From DATHZQ01 sp965216945 (GTDB taxonomy: Bacteria; Actinomycetota; Acidimicrobiia; Spongiisociales; UBA5794), in NCBI GenBank assembly GCA_965216945.1, contig CBDCGU010000003.1:3906001-3970000 (forward strand): a stretch of DNA of 64,000 bases, written 5' to 3'. Positions within the stretch are counted from its first letter, which is position 1, and each line of letters begins with the position of its first letter. Position numbers and translations under genes: made by a program. Positions 1 to 7,457 of this stretch are shown in pieces. The notes under the pieces were generated by a model, which did not search any database, had not been told where the DNA came from, and was given only the letters and a program-made list of their open reading frames with translations.

Positions 1-58
1 GCCACAACCGCCAACCGGATCGAGCCCTGACTGGACGGACGACACCACGACGGCCACG

Positions 59-400
59 ATGAGTGCTCGCCCCCAGCCGAGCCGCAATCCTCGAAGTGCC
101 GATCCCGGACACTCTGCAGGATGTGCGTTCGTGCGCCGTATTTGGTGGTCGGCGTGCTCCGCCTGCGCTTCGACCCGAGTAATCGATCGTCGGCCTACGA
201 TCGAAGACGTGGACATCGAGGGCTCGTTGGCAGAGATCGTCGTAGCCGCGTCACGCTGGATCACCGATACCGGTGAAGTCCTGGATATCGCGAGATACTC
301 CCGAGCCGCCGGGGCGCGGGACCACGTCCTGTTTGACGATCCCGAGGCGTTTGCGGTTTGGGCAGACTCGCTACCCGCCGACACCAATCTTCTGTCCTGA
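59..400 (+). CDS. hypothetical protein, weakly supported
   Basis: This is an open frame of 113 codons with no family that I recognise. The C-terminal two thirds (about residues 47-113) is rich in Glu, Asp, Ala and Val and reads like a genuine protein. The first 45 residues are Arg/Ser/Pro/Cys-rich and look like read-through of non-coding GC-rich DNA, so the true start may be later or the gene may be a fragment. Positions 1-30 contain a short in-frame tail ending in TGA that could be the 3' end of a gene entering from the left. Confidence 0.2.
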   Translation: MSARPQPSRNPRSADPGHSAGCAFVRRIWWSACSACASTRVIDRRPTIEDVDIEGSLAEIVVAASRWITDTGEVLDIARYSRAAGARDHVLFDDPEAFAVWADSLPADTNLLS

Positions 401-501
401 AGGACTTCGAGCTTGATATGCGCGGCGCGGCGTCGGACGTGAGTCACCAGATCCCCAGTGAGACGGATGTCGAGTGGCTGATGATGATCGACGCCCCGTG
501 A

Positions 502-708
502 GGGTCACGCGCCGCGGCCGCGGAGGCCACGCAGACCGATCTCTGTACGGCTCTCTCGGCGGCATTGCTGGTCGGGCTCGGACTGAACCTGCTGCTCGGA
601 TGGTGGTGGGCCGATCCGCTCGCAGCGTTGGCGATCGCTGCGATCGCCGCGTATGCGGCCGTTGCGACGTGGCGGGCACCGTCCCTCGCCCACACGTGCT
701 GTAGCTGA
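502..708 (+). pseudogene. 3' fragment of a cation diffusion facilitator transporter
   Basis: The frame from 502 to the TGA at 706-708 encodes about 68 residues. They match the C-terminal part of bacterial cation-diffusion-facilitator (heavy-metal efflux) proteins: a TQTDLCTALSAA stretch, then a hydrophobic helix, then GWWWADPLAALAI and a final Ala-rich helix ending with a Cys pair. An in-frame TGA at 499-501 closes it upstream, and the five N-terminal membrane helices of the family are absent from the preceding 500 bases. I read this as a gene remnant. It sits next to the zinc ABC operon, which fits a metal-homeostasis neighbourhood. The family resemblance is from memory of conserved motifs, not from a search. 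Confidence 0.6.
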
Positions 709-754
709 GCGGGCCGGCCTCTCACCGTCAGCCGACCTGACCTCAGTCGTCTCC

Positions 755-1609
755 TCAGTCCGCCGACACGGGGGCCTGCCGCGTGCCGCGTTTTCGGGCG
801 AGGTCGACCGCTGCCCGTACTGCGAGCACAACAAAGAAGAGTGCAATCGGCATACCCGCCATCGCTGCCGAACCGGAGATGTCGGCATGGAAGCTGACGA
901 TGAGTCCGGCGGCGACGCATAGCACGCCGATCAAGGCTGCAGCCGCCATGATGTTTGGGAGCCGTCGTGCCAGCAGCGCTGCGGTCGCTGGCGGTCCGAC
1001 GAGCAGGCCGAAGACCAGCAACGTGCCCACCGTTTGGAACGAGGCAACGATCGTCAGGGTCATGAGGCCGAGCATCACGGCATGGGACAGTCTGGGCCGG
1101 AAGCCGAGCAGTTGCGCCTTTTGCTCGTTGAACGACAGCGCCAGGAAGGGACGGTAGAAGACGAGGGTCGCGATGAGCGAGATAATCGCGACTACTGCGA
1201 GCGCTCGAATGTCTGCAGCCGTCACGCCGAGGGCGTCCCCGAACAGGATGCCCGTCAGACTGCCCTGATACGAGTCGGTGCGTGAGATCAGGATGACCCC
1301 GAGTGCCAGCATGCCCACGAAGAGCAGGCCGATGGAGGTGTCGTCCGAGAAGGTCGTCTGCCTGCGGACCAGGTTGATGCCGCCGATCATCACAACTGCG
1401 GCGAGCGCCGCACCCACCAGCACGTTGAAGTCCAGCAAGACTGCGAGGGCAATACCCGGGATCACGCCATGCACCAAGGCGTCCCCGAGGAAGCTCATGC
1501 CGCGCACCACGACCCATGTGCCGACGAGCGCCAGCCCAACGGACGCAAGTGCACCGCCTATGAGCGCTCGTTGCTGAAACGCCAACTCGAAGGGCTCGAT
1601 CAACCAGTC
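755..1609 (-). CDS. znuB: zinc/manganese ABC transporter permease (ABC-3 family)
   Basis: This is the integral membrane subunit of a divalent-metal ABC importer. It has about eight hydrophobic segments and the family features VVVRGMSFLGDALVHGVIPG near the N-terminus and LLVGPPATAALLA near the C-terminus. I place the start at the GTG at 1609, because homologues begin with a W-L-x-x-P-F-x-L-x-F-x-Q-R-A segment. An upstream in-frame GTG at 1672 would add 21 residues, and neither start has a clear ribosome site. It lies 132 bp downstream of the substrate-binding protein gene on the same strand (with this start) and is presumably cotranscribed. The partner ATPase is encoded divergently at 3418-4194. 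The specific metal (zinc) is inferred from the His-rich binding protein and the Fur-family regulator. Confidence 0.88.
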   Translation of the reverse strand, partial: DWLIEPFELAFQQRALIGGALASVGLALVGTWVVVRGMSFLGDALVHGVIPGIALAVLLDFNVLVGAALAAVVMIGGINLVRRQTTFSDDTSIGLLFVGMLALGVILISRTDSYQGSLTGILFGDALGVTAADIRALAVVAIISLIATLVFYRPFLALSFNEQKAQLLGFRPRLSHAVMLGLMTLTIVASFQTVGTLLVFGLLVGPPATAALLARRLPNIMAAAALIGVLCVAAGLIVSFHADISGSAAMAGMPIALFFVVLAVRAAVDLARKRGTRQAPVSAD

Positions 1610-1741
1610 CACTGCAGGATCAGGGTAGATCGATCCTGGCGGGGCATCCCTGACGCACGCGGATGTCAACACCAGGGAGATCCCGCCCGGTTGCCGGCCG
1701 GACCTCGATCGATCCGGCCGGCAGTCCCGGCGTGTCCCCGG

Positions 1742-2887
1742 TCACGAAAGTGCGCCGGCGACCCGCTCGGCGTTGGTTCTCACAAAGTCCACATACGTCT
1801 CGGCCCCAGACCCCGGCCCGCCGAGCGACCCCGTGAACAGCTCTACGACGTCGACGTCGCCGACCTCGGCAGCGACCGCTTCGGCGAGAGCGGCCGGCTC
1901 GGTCGTCTCGGCGAAGATCACGTCGATGTTCTCGTCGGTCATCACGTCCACGAGCTCGGCGAGTTCTGCCGAGCTCGGGTCGGCGAGGGTCGAACCACCT
2001 GGGACGACGACTCCGACCAGCTCGAAGTCGTACCGTTCGGCGAAGTAGCCGAATGCCTCATGGTTGGTGACCATCTTTCGACGGTCTTCCCTCACTGCAT
2101 CCAGCATCGACACGACCTCGGCATCCAAGGCCCGTAGCTCGTCGGCGTACGCCGTCGCGTTGGCCATCCAGTCCACCGACGGATCCAGTGCAGCCAGTTC
2201 CTCGGCGATCAGCTCAGCGGCGGCAGCGACACGCAACGGGTCCATCCAGACGTGTGGATCACAACTGCCTTCAGCATGGCCATGCTCGTCCGCTTCCTCG
2301 TCGCCGTGGTCGCCATCCTGTTCGTCGTGGTCGCCGTGTCCTGCTTCGGGGTCGCACTCACCTTCCGCGCCGTGGTCCTCCTCGGAGTGTTCACCCTCCT
2401 CATCGGAGTGCTCATCCTCCGAGTCTTCACCCTCCTCATCCGAGTGTTCATCGTCTGAATGCTCGTCTTCGTGTGCGTGGCTCCCCTTTCCGAATGCTAA
2501 CGGGTCGAGGAGCGCCGCCACCTCGACGACGTTGGCGCCATCGGCCTCGAGGCCTTCGATGACATCGAGGATTCCCTCCTCGAGTGCGAGTCCGTTGACG
2601 ACCACCAGATCTGCCTGTTGCATCGATGCTGCCTGGGCCGCCGACAGCTGGTAGTCGTGTGGGTCGGCCCCGATCGGGAAGAGAACCTCGACCGCCGCGC
2701 TGTCCCCCGTCACGTTCGAGACGACGTCTCCCCAGATGGTCGTCGTTACGACAACCGAGAGCTGTTCGCCATCGGATTGCAGAGTTTCGCCATCCGAGGC
2801 CTCGGTCGAATCGGTCTGCTCGGCATCGGCGCCGCACGCCGCAACGACCATGGCCAGCAACGCCAGGAGGGCGAGCAGCTTCTTCAT
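1742..2887 (-). CDS. znuA: zinc ABC transporter substrate-binding lipoprotein with His/acidic loop
   Basis: This is a cluster A-I metal-binding protein of 381 residues. A lipoprotein signal ends at Cys18 (LLAMVVAAC). Putative zinc ligands are His in ADPHDY, His in DPHVWMDP, His in NHEAFGY and the acidic AETTEP. Between the first two ligands (about residues 137-215) lies a very long low-complexity loop of His, Asp, Glu and Ser, with repeated DEHSDEEGE-like units. Such loops are typical of zinc-specific ZnuA proteins and are thought to help zinc capture, but this one is unusually long and acidic. The ATG at 2887 follows a GAGAG element. ATG 2899 and a codon at 2923 are alternative starts. It is divergent from the Zur-like gene and shares its control region. 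Confidence 0.9.
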   Translation of the reverse strand: MKKLLALLALLAMVVAACGADAEQTDSTEASDGETLQSDGEQLSVVVTTTIWGDVVSNVTGDSAAVEVLFPIGADPHDYQLSAAQAASMQQADLVVVNGLALEEGILDVIEGLEADGANVVEVAALLDPLAFGKGSHAHEDEHSDDEHSDEEGEDSEDEHSDEEGEHSEEDHGAEGECDPEAGHGDHDEQDGDHGDEEADEHGHAEGSCDPHVWMDPLRVAAAAELIAEELAALDPSVDWMANATAYADELRALDAEVVSMLDAVREDRRKMVTNHEAFGYFAERYDFELVGVVVPGGSTLADPSSAELAELVDVMTDENIDVIFAETTEPAALAEAVAAEVGDVDVVELFTGSLGGPGSGAETYVDFVRTNAERVAGALS

Positions 2888-2916
2888 TGGTACTCTCATT
2901 TCCTCGCCAATAATAG

Positions 2917-2968
2917 GAATCAATCTCAGACTTGCTTGCTGACATTACCCGAACGAGAATCAATATCA
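2917..2968. promoter_or_regulatory. paired Fur/Zur-like operator motif
   Basis: Two copies of GAATCAATNTCA occur on the plus strand at 2917-2928 and 2957-2968, offset by 40 bp. They sit in the 93-bp gap between the divergent substrate-binding protein gene and the Fur-family gene. The reverse complement TGATATTGATTCTC resembles actinobacterial Zur boxes (TGAtAATGATTxTCA-like). The 40-bp offset is close to four helical turns, so both sites could be bound on one face. One site lies near each divergent start, which suggests that both operons are repressed together when zinc is sufficient. This is inference from motif and context. Confidence 0.6.
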
Positions 2969-2980
2969 AAAGGAGCGCTG

Positions 2981-3421
2981 ATGACAACGACGAGCCTCGA
3001 TCGCCAAGTCGAGCGCCGGCTCGCCGAATCCGATGTCAGGTACACGAAAGGCCGTCGCGTCGTCATTGGCGCCCTCGCTGCGGCTGATGGTCCGCGTTCG
3101 GCCGCCGAGTTGAGCCAGGTCATCGGCGAGTCCGTACCCCTGTCCTCGCTGTACCGTTCCCTCGCCGTCCTCGAAGAGGTCGGCGTGCTCGCGCCGCACT
3201 ACTCATCGCCGGGACTCACCCGATATGAGCTGGCCGAGTGGTTGAGCGGACACCACCACCATCTCGTGTGTGTCGCATGCGGCCGCGTGCAGGATCTCGA
3301 GGCCAGCGATGCCATCGAGCGTCGCCTCCGGAGGATCGTGGCCGACGTCGCTTACCAGGCATCGTTCACCGAGTTGAATCACGCCCTCGAGATCGAAGGC
3401 CGATGCGCTCGATGCACATGA
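2981..3421 (+). CDS. zur: Fur-family regulator, probably Zur
   Basis: This 146-residue protein has the Fur layout: an N-terminal winged helix (about residues 10-85, with SLYRSLAVLEEVGVL), then a metal-binding dimerisation domain. The metal domain shows HHHHLVCVACG and a C-terminal CARCT, i.e. the structural Cys4 site and a His-rich regulatory site. The start at ATG 2981 is set by AAAGGAG eight bases upstream. The stop overlaps the ATPase start by four bases (ATGA), so the two are cotranscribed. Zur rather than Fur is inferred from the linked high-affinity zinc-type transporter. It probably represses itself and the divergent znuA through the GAATCAATNTCA pair. Confidence 0.88.
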   Translation: MTTTSLDRQVERRLAESDVRYTKGRRVVIGALAAADGPRSAAELSQVIGESVPLSSLYRSLAVLEEVGVLAPHYSSPGLTRYELAEWLSGHHHHLVCVACGRVQDLEASDAIERRLRRIVADVAYQASFTELNHALEIEGRCARCT

Positions 3422-4194
3422 GTAAAGCCGCAGTTGTAGCAACCGACGTGGTGCTGGGATACAGCGCCCACATTGCCATCGACCGCTCGAGCTTCAACAT
3501 TCCACGACCCGGCATCACCGCCATCATCGGGCCGAACGGCTCAGGCAAGTCGACGATCCTCAACGCCATCGCCGGCCTCCTCGCCCCCCTGTCGGGCACG
3601 ATCGAGCTATCGAACGGCCGGACGGGCGCAAACGGCATCTCCTACGTTCTCCAGACCACCAACGTCAACGCCAATCTCCCGGTCACCGTGGAGGAGGTGG
3701 TGACGATGGGCCGCTACGCCACCGCCGGCAGATTCTCACGCCTCACCGCCGCGGACCGGGCACACGTGCGAGCAGCCATGGATCGCACGGGCTCAACCGA
3801 ATACCGTCGCCGACACCTCAACGAGTTGTCCGGCGGCCAACGCCAACGGGCCTTCCTCGCACAAGGCCTCGCCCAAGAACACGGCATTCTCCTACTCGAC
3901 GAGCCGCTCTCCGGAATCGACCATCCCACCGCCCGCGCCATCGACCAGGTGATCCACAACGAGGTGAGGGACGGGTGCGCAGTTGTCGTCACTACCCACG
4001 ACTTGACCGAAGCACAGGTCGCTGATCACGTGATTCTGGTCAAGGGCCGCATCGTCGCGTCGGGAGCACCGGACCATGTGATCACACCGGCGAACCTGGC
4101 CGAGGCCTATGGCGGAGCGGTGCTCCACCCAGACCAAGGCATTCCCGTCATCGACGATCCAGCTCACGCCGCACACGACCACCGACACAGCTGA
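3418..4194 (+). CDS. znuC: metal ABC transporter ATP-binding protein
   Basis: This 258-residue ABC ATPase has Walker A GPNGSGKST at residues 38-46, a Q-loop region around LQTTN, signature LSGGQRQR, Walker B ILLLDEP and a switch His in TTHD. It energises import through the permease at 755-1609. The start ATG at 3418 overlaps the regulator stop as ATGA. A longer upstream reading would run through the regulator gene in another frame and was rejected. The ATPase is separated from its permease and placed behind the regulator. That layout resembles zinc transporters of the Azt/Znu type in actinobacteria. Confidence 0.9.
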   Translation: MSKAAVVATDVVLGYSAHIAIDRSSFNIPRPGITAIIGPNGSGKSTILNAIAGLLAPLSGTIELSNGRTGANGISYVLQTTNVNANLPVTVEEVVTMGRYATAGRFSRLTAADRAHVRAAMDRTGSTEYRRRHLNELSGGQRQRAFLAQGLAQEHGILLLDEPLSGIDHPTARAIDQVIHNEVRDGCAVVVTTHDLTEAQVADHVILVKGRIVASGAPDHVITPANLAEAYGGAVLHPDQGIPVIDDPAHAAHDHRHS

Positions 4195-4328
4195 CGTCGA
4201 CGGCAAGCCAGGCGAAGCTAATGACGGGGGCCGCGACCAAGGCGTGTTCTGTGCTGAGAGCCTGGATTCTCGTCAGATCTCGGCTAGCGTCTGCGCCGCG
4301 GAGTCGGATGTGAGGGGCTGGGAGAAGT

Positions 4329-5276
4329 ATGCCTGCACTCGCGTTCGTACTCGTTGTCGTAGCCCTCACGCTGCCCTTCACGCCATTCGTCGACGACGAT
4401 CACACCGTCGTCCCCGGCGACACCGTTTCCGCCATCGCCAAGGAATACGGCGTGTCGATGCGTGAGATCGTCACAGCCAACAACCTCGCCAATCCGAACC
4501 TCATCTTGGTCGGCGAAGTCCTGAGGATCCCCGGGCAGGATGTCATCCACAAAGTGCGGGCAGGCGAGACACTCTCTCAGATCGCACGGAGATACGGCAC
4601 CACCGTGGCTGATCTCGCTGCCGCCAACGGCATCGCCAACACCAACCTGATCGTGACCGGCAGCAACCTGAAGGTCACCGGGACGTCGTCCAACAGCGGA
4701 TCGGGCACGAGCGCTGCGCCCCCACCCCCTCCCGAGTTCGGCCGCGGCCCTGCGACCTATCTCATCGCACGAGGCGACACCCTGGGAAGCATCGCCGCAC
4801 GATTCGGAAGCACGGTCGATCAACTCCTGAAGCTCAACGGGATGAGCAATCCGAACCAGATCACCGCCGGCACCAACCTGGTGGTGCCGGGGCAGGGCTT
4901 CGTCTGTCCTGTGCCCGGTGCGATCTACATCAACGACTGGCATTTCCCGCGACCCGGGGGTCGCCTGCACCTTGGCAACGACCTATTCGCACCCGCGGGG
5001 ACACCCGTCCTCGCCCCGGTGTCGGGTGAGCTCGAACAGGTCAACGGCACCCTCGGCGGCCTGCAGTTCTGGCTCCAGGGCGATGACGGGCACCGCTACA
5101 TCGGCACACACCTCCAATCCTTTGGCCTCGACGGACGGGTCCAGGCCGGGGACATCGTCGGCTACGTCGGAAACACCGGCAACGCAAGAACCACGCCCCC
5201 GCACCTCCACTTCGAGATCGCCGTCAACGGCATCGAGATCAACCCCTACATCGTGCTCAAAGACCACGGCTGCTGA
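4329..5276 (+). CDS. secreted LysM-repeat M23 peptidase
   Basis: This is a 315-residue cell-wall protein. A short hydrophobic N-terminal segment (residues 3-20) is a likely signal or anchor. Three LysM domains follow at about residues 23-70, 74-121 and 143-189, each with a GDT- or GET-type start and ending N-L-x-V/I. Domains two and three are joined by a Ser/Gly/Pro linker. The C-terminal half is an M23 domain with HLGND and HLHFEI, the zinc and catalytic signatures of LytM-type endopeptidases. LysM should bind peptidoglycan and M23 should cleave cross-bridges. The start is preceded by GGGAGAAGT. It stands alone, downstream of the zinc ATPase by 134 bp, so zinc-dependent control is possible but not shown. 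Confidence 0.88.
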   Translation: MPALAFVLVVVALTLPFTPFVDDDHTVVPGDTVSAIAKEYGVSMREIVTANNLANPNLILVGEVLRIPGQDVIHKVRAGETLSQIARRYGTTVADLAAANGIANTNLIVTGSNLKVTGTSSNSGSGTSAAPPPPPEFGRGPATYLIARGDTLGSIAARFGSTVDQLLKLNGMSNPNQITAGTNLVVPGQGFVCPVPGAIYINDWHFPRPGGRLHLGNDLFAPAGTPVLAPVSGELEQVNGTLGGLQFWLQGDDGHRYIGTHLQSFGLDGRVQAGDIVGYVGNTGNARTTPPHLHFEIAVNGIEINPYIVLKDHGC

Positions 5277-5348
5277 GATCCCTCAACGGGCAGGCGCCAG
5301 CTCCAGCGCGGGTGACAGCGCCCCTTCGGCCAACAACAACCATCTCAT

Positions 5349-5367
5349 CCCCGCACAATCGGCGGGG
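5349..5367. terminator. possible bidirectional hairpin terminator
   Basis: CCCCGC (5349-5354) and GCGGGG (5362-5367) form a six-base stem with a 7-nt loop. It lies between the convergent LysM peptidase gene and the short minus-strand gene. There is no clear U-tract, so the terminator call rests on position and stem only. Confidence 0.3.
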
Positions 5368-5384
5368 CAGTCACCATCTGAGGA

Positions 5385-5558
5385 CTAGCGGGCCATCGTT
5401 GAGCGGAACGGATCAGGGGGAGTGATCTCATCTCCCGGCAGGACCTTGGCTGCCTCCACAGTCGTCGCTCCCCGTTGAAGCATCCGAGGTCGCATCACGA
5501 AGTGGTAGGCCGCCATCCCGCCGATGACCCCCATCGACTTGGCCACCACGCGTCTCAT
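5385..5558 (-). pseudogene. truncated N-terminal piece of an SRPBCC-type protein
   Basis: This 57-codon frame starts at ATG 5558 behind AGGAG at good spacing and stops at TAG 5385. The sequence contains RGAT near residue 30, then LPGDEI and FRST. This series resembles the N-terminal leader that precedes the SRPBCC fold in a group of actinobacterial proteins (GAT-x-LPGDxLxP-x-ST). The SRPBCC domain itself would begin right after the ST, but here the frame ends three codons later. A hydrophobic helix near residues 10-22 is visible. It may be a truncated gene still carrying its own ribosome site, or a real short protein. The family link is by motif memory and tentative. Confidence 0.5.
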
Positions 5559-5852
5559 GGTCACTCCTCTCCCGAACCACGGGAACCCGGCTGAACGCCT
5601 GCCTCCTTCGCTGCCCGTTCTGATCCGCTGGCTATTCGCGCTCTTCCGACCTCCCCAGGAGTGCGGTCATAGTCCGCCTCCTCTCAGCGCCATCGTCTCT
5701 ACCCCTACACGAACGCAAAATGATCGCTCCAGGGCCGAAACGACTCCGACGTCGCCCGCATCTACCCAGGGTGAATCCAGGGACAGACCCGATAGGCAAC
5801 GGACCGGTTCGCAGGGCATCGTTACAGAGAGTCGTGCAACTGGAGACGGCAG

Positions 5853-6248
5853 ATGACCACCCAGACCAACGACAGGTCCCGGTTTTTAGCCCCCGAGCAG
5901 GCGGCGCCACCACAGCCCTCGACCGATGCTCGCAACTGGTCGACGCTGAGTCACATCTCCGCGTTCGTCATGTTCTTCGGCATCCCTGCGTTCGTCGGAC
6001 CGCTCGTGATCTGGCTACTGCGCCGAGACGACCAGTACATCGATCACCATGCCAAGGAAGCGTTGAACTTCAACATCTCGTTCATGATCTACGGAGTGGT
6101 GTCGGCGTTTCTGATCATCTTCCTGATCGGGTTGCTGCTCCTGCCCGCCGTTCTCATCACCTGGTTCGTCCTCGTGATCGTGGCCGCAACAAAGGCCGCA
6201 GCAGGAGAGCACTATCGATACCCGCTCACGCTGCGCCTCGTGGCCTGA
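5853..6248 (+). CDS. DUF4870 family membrane protein
   Basis: This 131-residue protein has a Pro/Gln-rich N-terminal tail of about 30 residues and a DUF4870-like body (NWSTLSHISAF, then H-H-A-K-E-A-L-N-F). It has three to four membrane helices and a short polar end with GEHYRYPLTLR. Function of the family is unknown. The start follows GGAGACGGCAG. It appears monocistronic. The region upstream (5559-5852) has no convincing gene. Confidence 0.85.
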   Translation: MTTQTNDRSRFLAPEQAAPPQPSTDARNWSTLSHISAFVMFFGIPAFVGPLVIWLLRRDDQYIDHHAKEALNFNISFMIYGVVSAFLIIFLIGLLLLPAVLITWFVLVIVAATKAAAGEHYRYPLTLRLVA

Positions 6249-6734
6249 ATCCCAGGCACTAGCGCAGCAACCAATGAATCCCGGGTCTTCACCTTCGGAA
6301 ATCGTGGATCCGACAGCCTGAGCTCGATTCCAGTACGGCGAGTTTGTGCTCCTGGCGACTAGATCAAGGCCTGGATGGTACGCCAGAGGGACTCCGAACC
6401 GGCCGCTGGGTGGCACGCCCGATCCCCATGATCCGTAGTCAAAGAGACGTCGTGTCGTGCGGTGTCGATGCGTCCACCCAGTGCCGTCCCGCGGGGGCTT
6501 CCCGGGAGGCTTCGTGTCGTCCTGTCCACGTGGTGCCGTCTCGTGGCCTGATCTTGGGCTGCAACGCTCAGTGCGTCTAACAGGGTCGGGGTTTGACGCG
6601 GAGGCATGCGCTGGCCGAGTCGGTGCAGCCCTCGATGAACCGATTGTTGGTGTGGTCTTCGAGTTGGGTCGGCTTGATCGACGGACGCTTGCCACGGTGG
6701 CCCGGTTCGGGTCGGAGGCCGGCCAACGAACCCA
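6249..6734. other. gene-free stretch
   Basis: About 490 bases lie between the DUF4870 gene and the TIGR03943 gene. Open frames here on both strands are Arg/Thr/Pro/His-rich and lack a ribosome site and recognisable motifs. I see no tRNA, terminator or repeat that I can support. The DNA could be a decayed mobile or duplicated gene. Confidence 0.4.
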
Positions 6735-7457
6735 CTAGGGCGACTCGTAGGGATCATTGGGGGCGTCCTCGACCGCGGTGACTTCGATTGCGTCTGCTTC
6801 GACCACCCATTCGCCTTCGACCTCTTGGTAGGGAATGTCCGGCGGCCTCCACACGACGTCTGCAATCACCCAACTATCAGCCTCAAACGCGGGAGTGCCG
6901 TGGAGCGCGACCTGAAGCGGAATGCCATCGGCAGCGCAGCAGCTCACCATGAATCGAGTGAGTAGGAAACCGTCGGGCACTGACCCATCGTTGACGACGA
7001 GCCCCTCAAGACGGACGGGAACATCCTCGAGGCTTTGTGCGTCGTCCCAGATGGCTCGGTCGAGGAACTCGAAGACTCGCATCTCCACCGGCCCGGCGTC
7101 GGCGTCGATGGGCGCGAAAGTTTCGTTCGACGCCGTCGGACTGAAGGCCTCGACCCTATCGGCTGCGGCAGCGCTGAGCCCGGTTGGCGCCACCGAAATG
7201 AACACGACGAACGGCAGGCCGAGCAGCCAGCCGACCTTCGGCGCCACGGAGCTCTTGGCCGACGAGGGCGTGCGAGCGTCCTCCGACAAGCTGCGACGCC
7301 ACTCGTAGACCCCGAAGATCACCAGCACGATGCCTGCAGCGAGCAGTGGGTAGCGCATGCGCTGCTGCACGAACCAGCCGAAACCACCCGTCCACACCAT
7401 CCGGACGGTGAAGCCACCGAGCCAAACCAACATCGCCGCTCGGCCGAACCGGTTCAC
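6735..7457 (-). CDS. TIGR03943 family (DUF1980) putative metal-associated membrane protein
   Basis: This 240-residue protein has two hydrophobic segments in the first 90 residues. A periplasmic or cytosolic C-terminal domain carries the family hallmark FMVSCCAADGIPLQV, a Cys pair likely to bind metal. The GTG at 7457 overlaps the stop of the upstream permease (GTGA), which fixes the start. TIGR03943 proteins are regularly paired with DUF318 permeases, and in several bacteria the pair is controlled by Zur. The biochemical role is not established. Proximity to the zinc ABC operon supports a metal role here, as inference. Confidence 0.85.
   Translation of the reverse strand: MNRFGRAAMLVWLGGFTVRMVWTGGFGWFVQQRMRYPLLAAGIVLVIFGVYEWRRSLSEDARTPSSAKSSVAPKVGWLLGLPFVVFISVAPTGLSAAAADRVEAFSPTASNETFAPIDADAGPVEMRVFEFLDRAIWDDAQSLEDVPVRLEGLVVNDGSVPDGFLLTRFMVSCCAADGIPLQVALHGTPAFEADSWVIADVVWRPPDIPYQEVEGEWVVEADAIEVTAVEDAPNDPYESP

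Noticed and set aside
2064..2654. Ser-rich plus-strand frame opposite the binding-protein gene
   Set aside because: Its Ser/Ala runs mirror the His/Asp/Glu-rich loop of the true gene on the other strand.
4195..4328. Possible riboswitch before the LysM/M23 gene
   Set aside because: Conserved segments of ydaO/c-di-AMP or c-di-GMP-type elements are not found; only generic GC stems are present.
6344..6865. Open frames in the 6.2-6.7 kb gap as a transposase
   Set aside because: No catalytic motif or terminal repeats are visible, and the frames are Arg/Thr/Pro-rich without ribosome sites.
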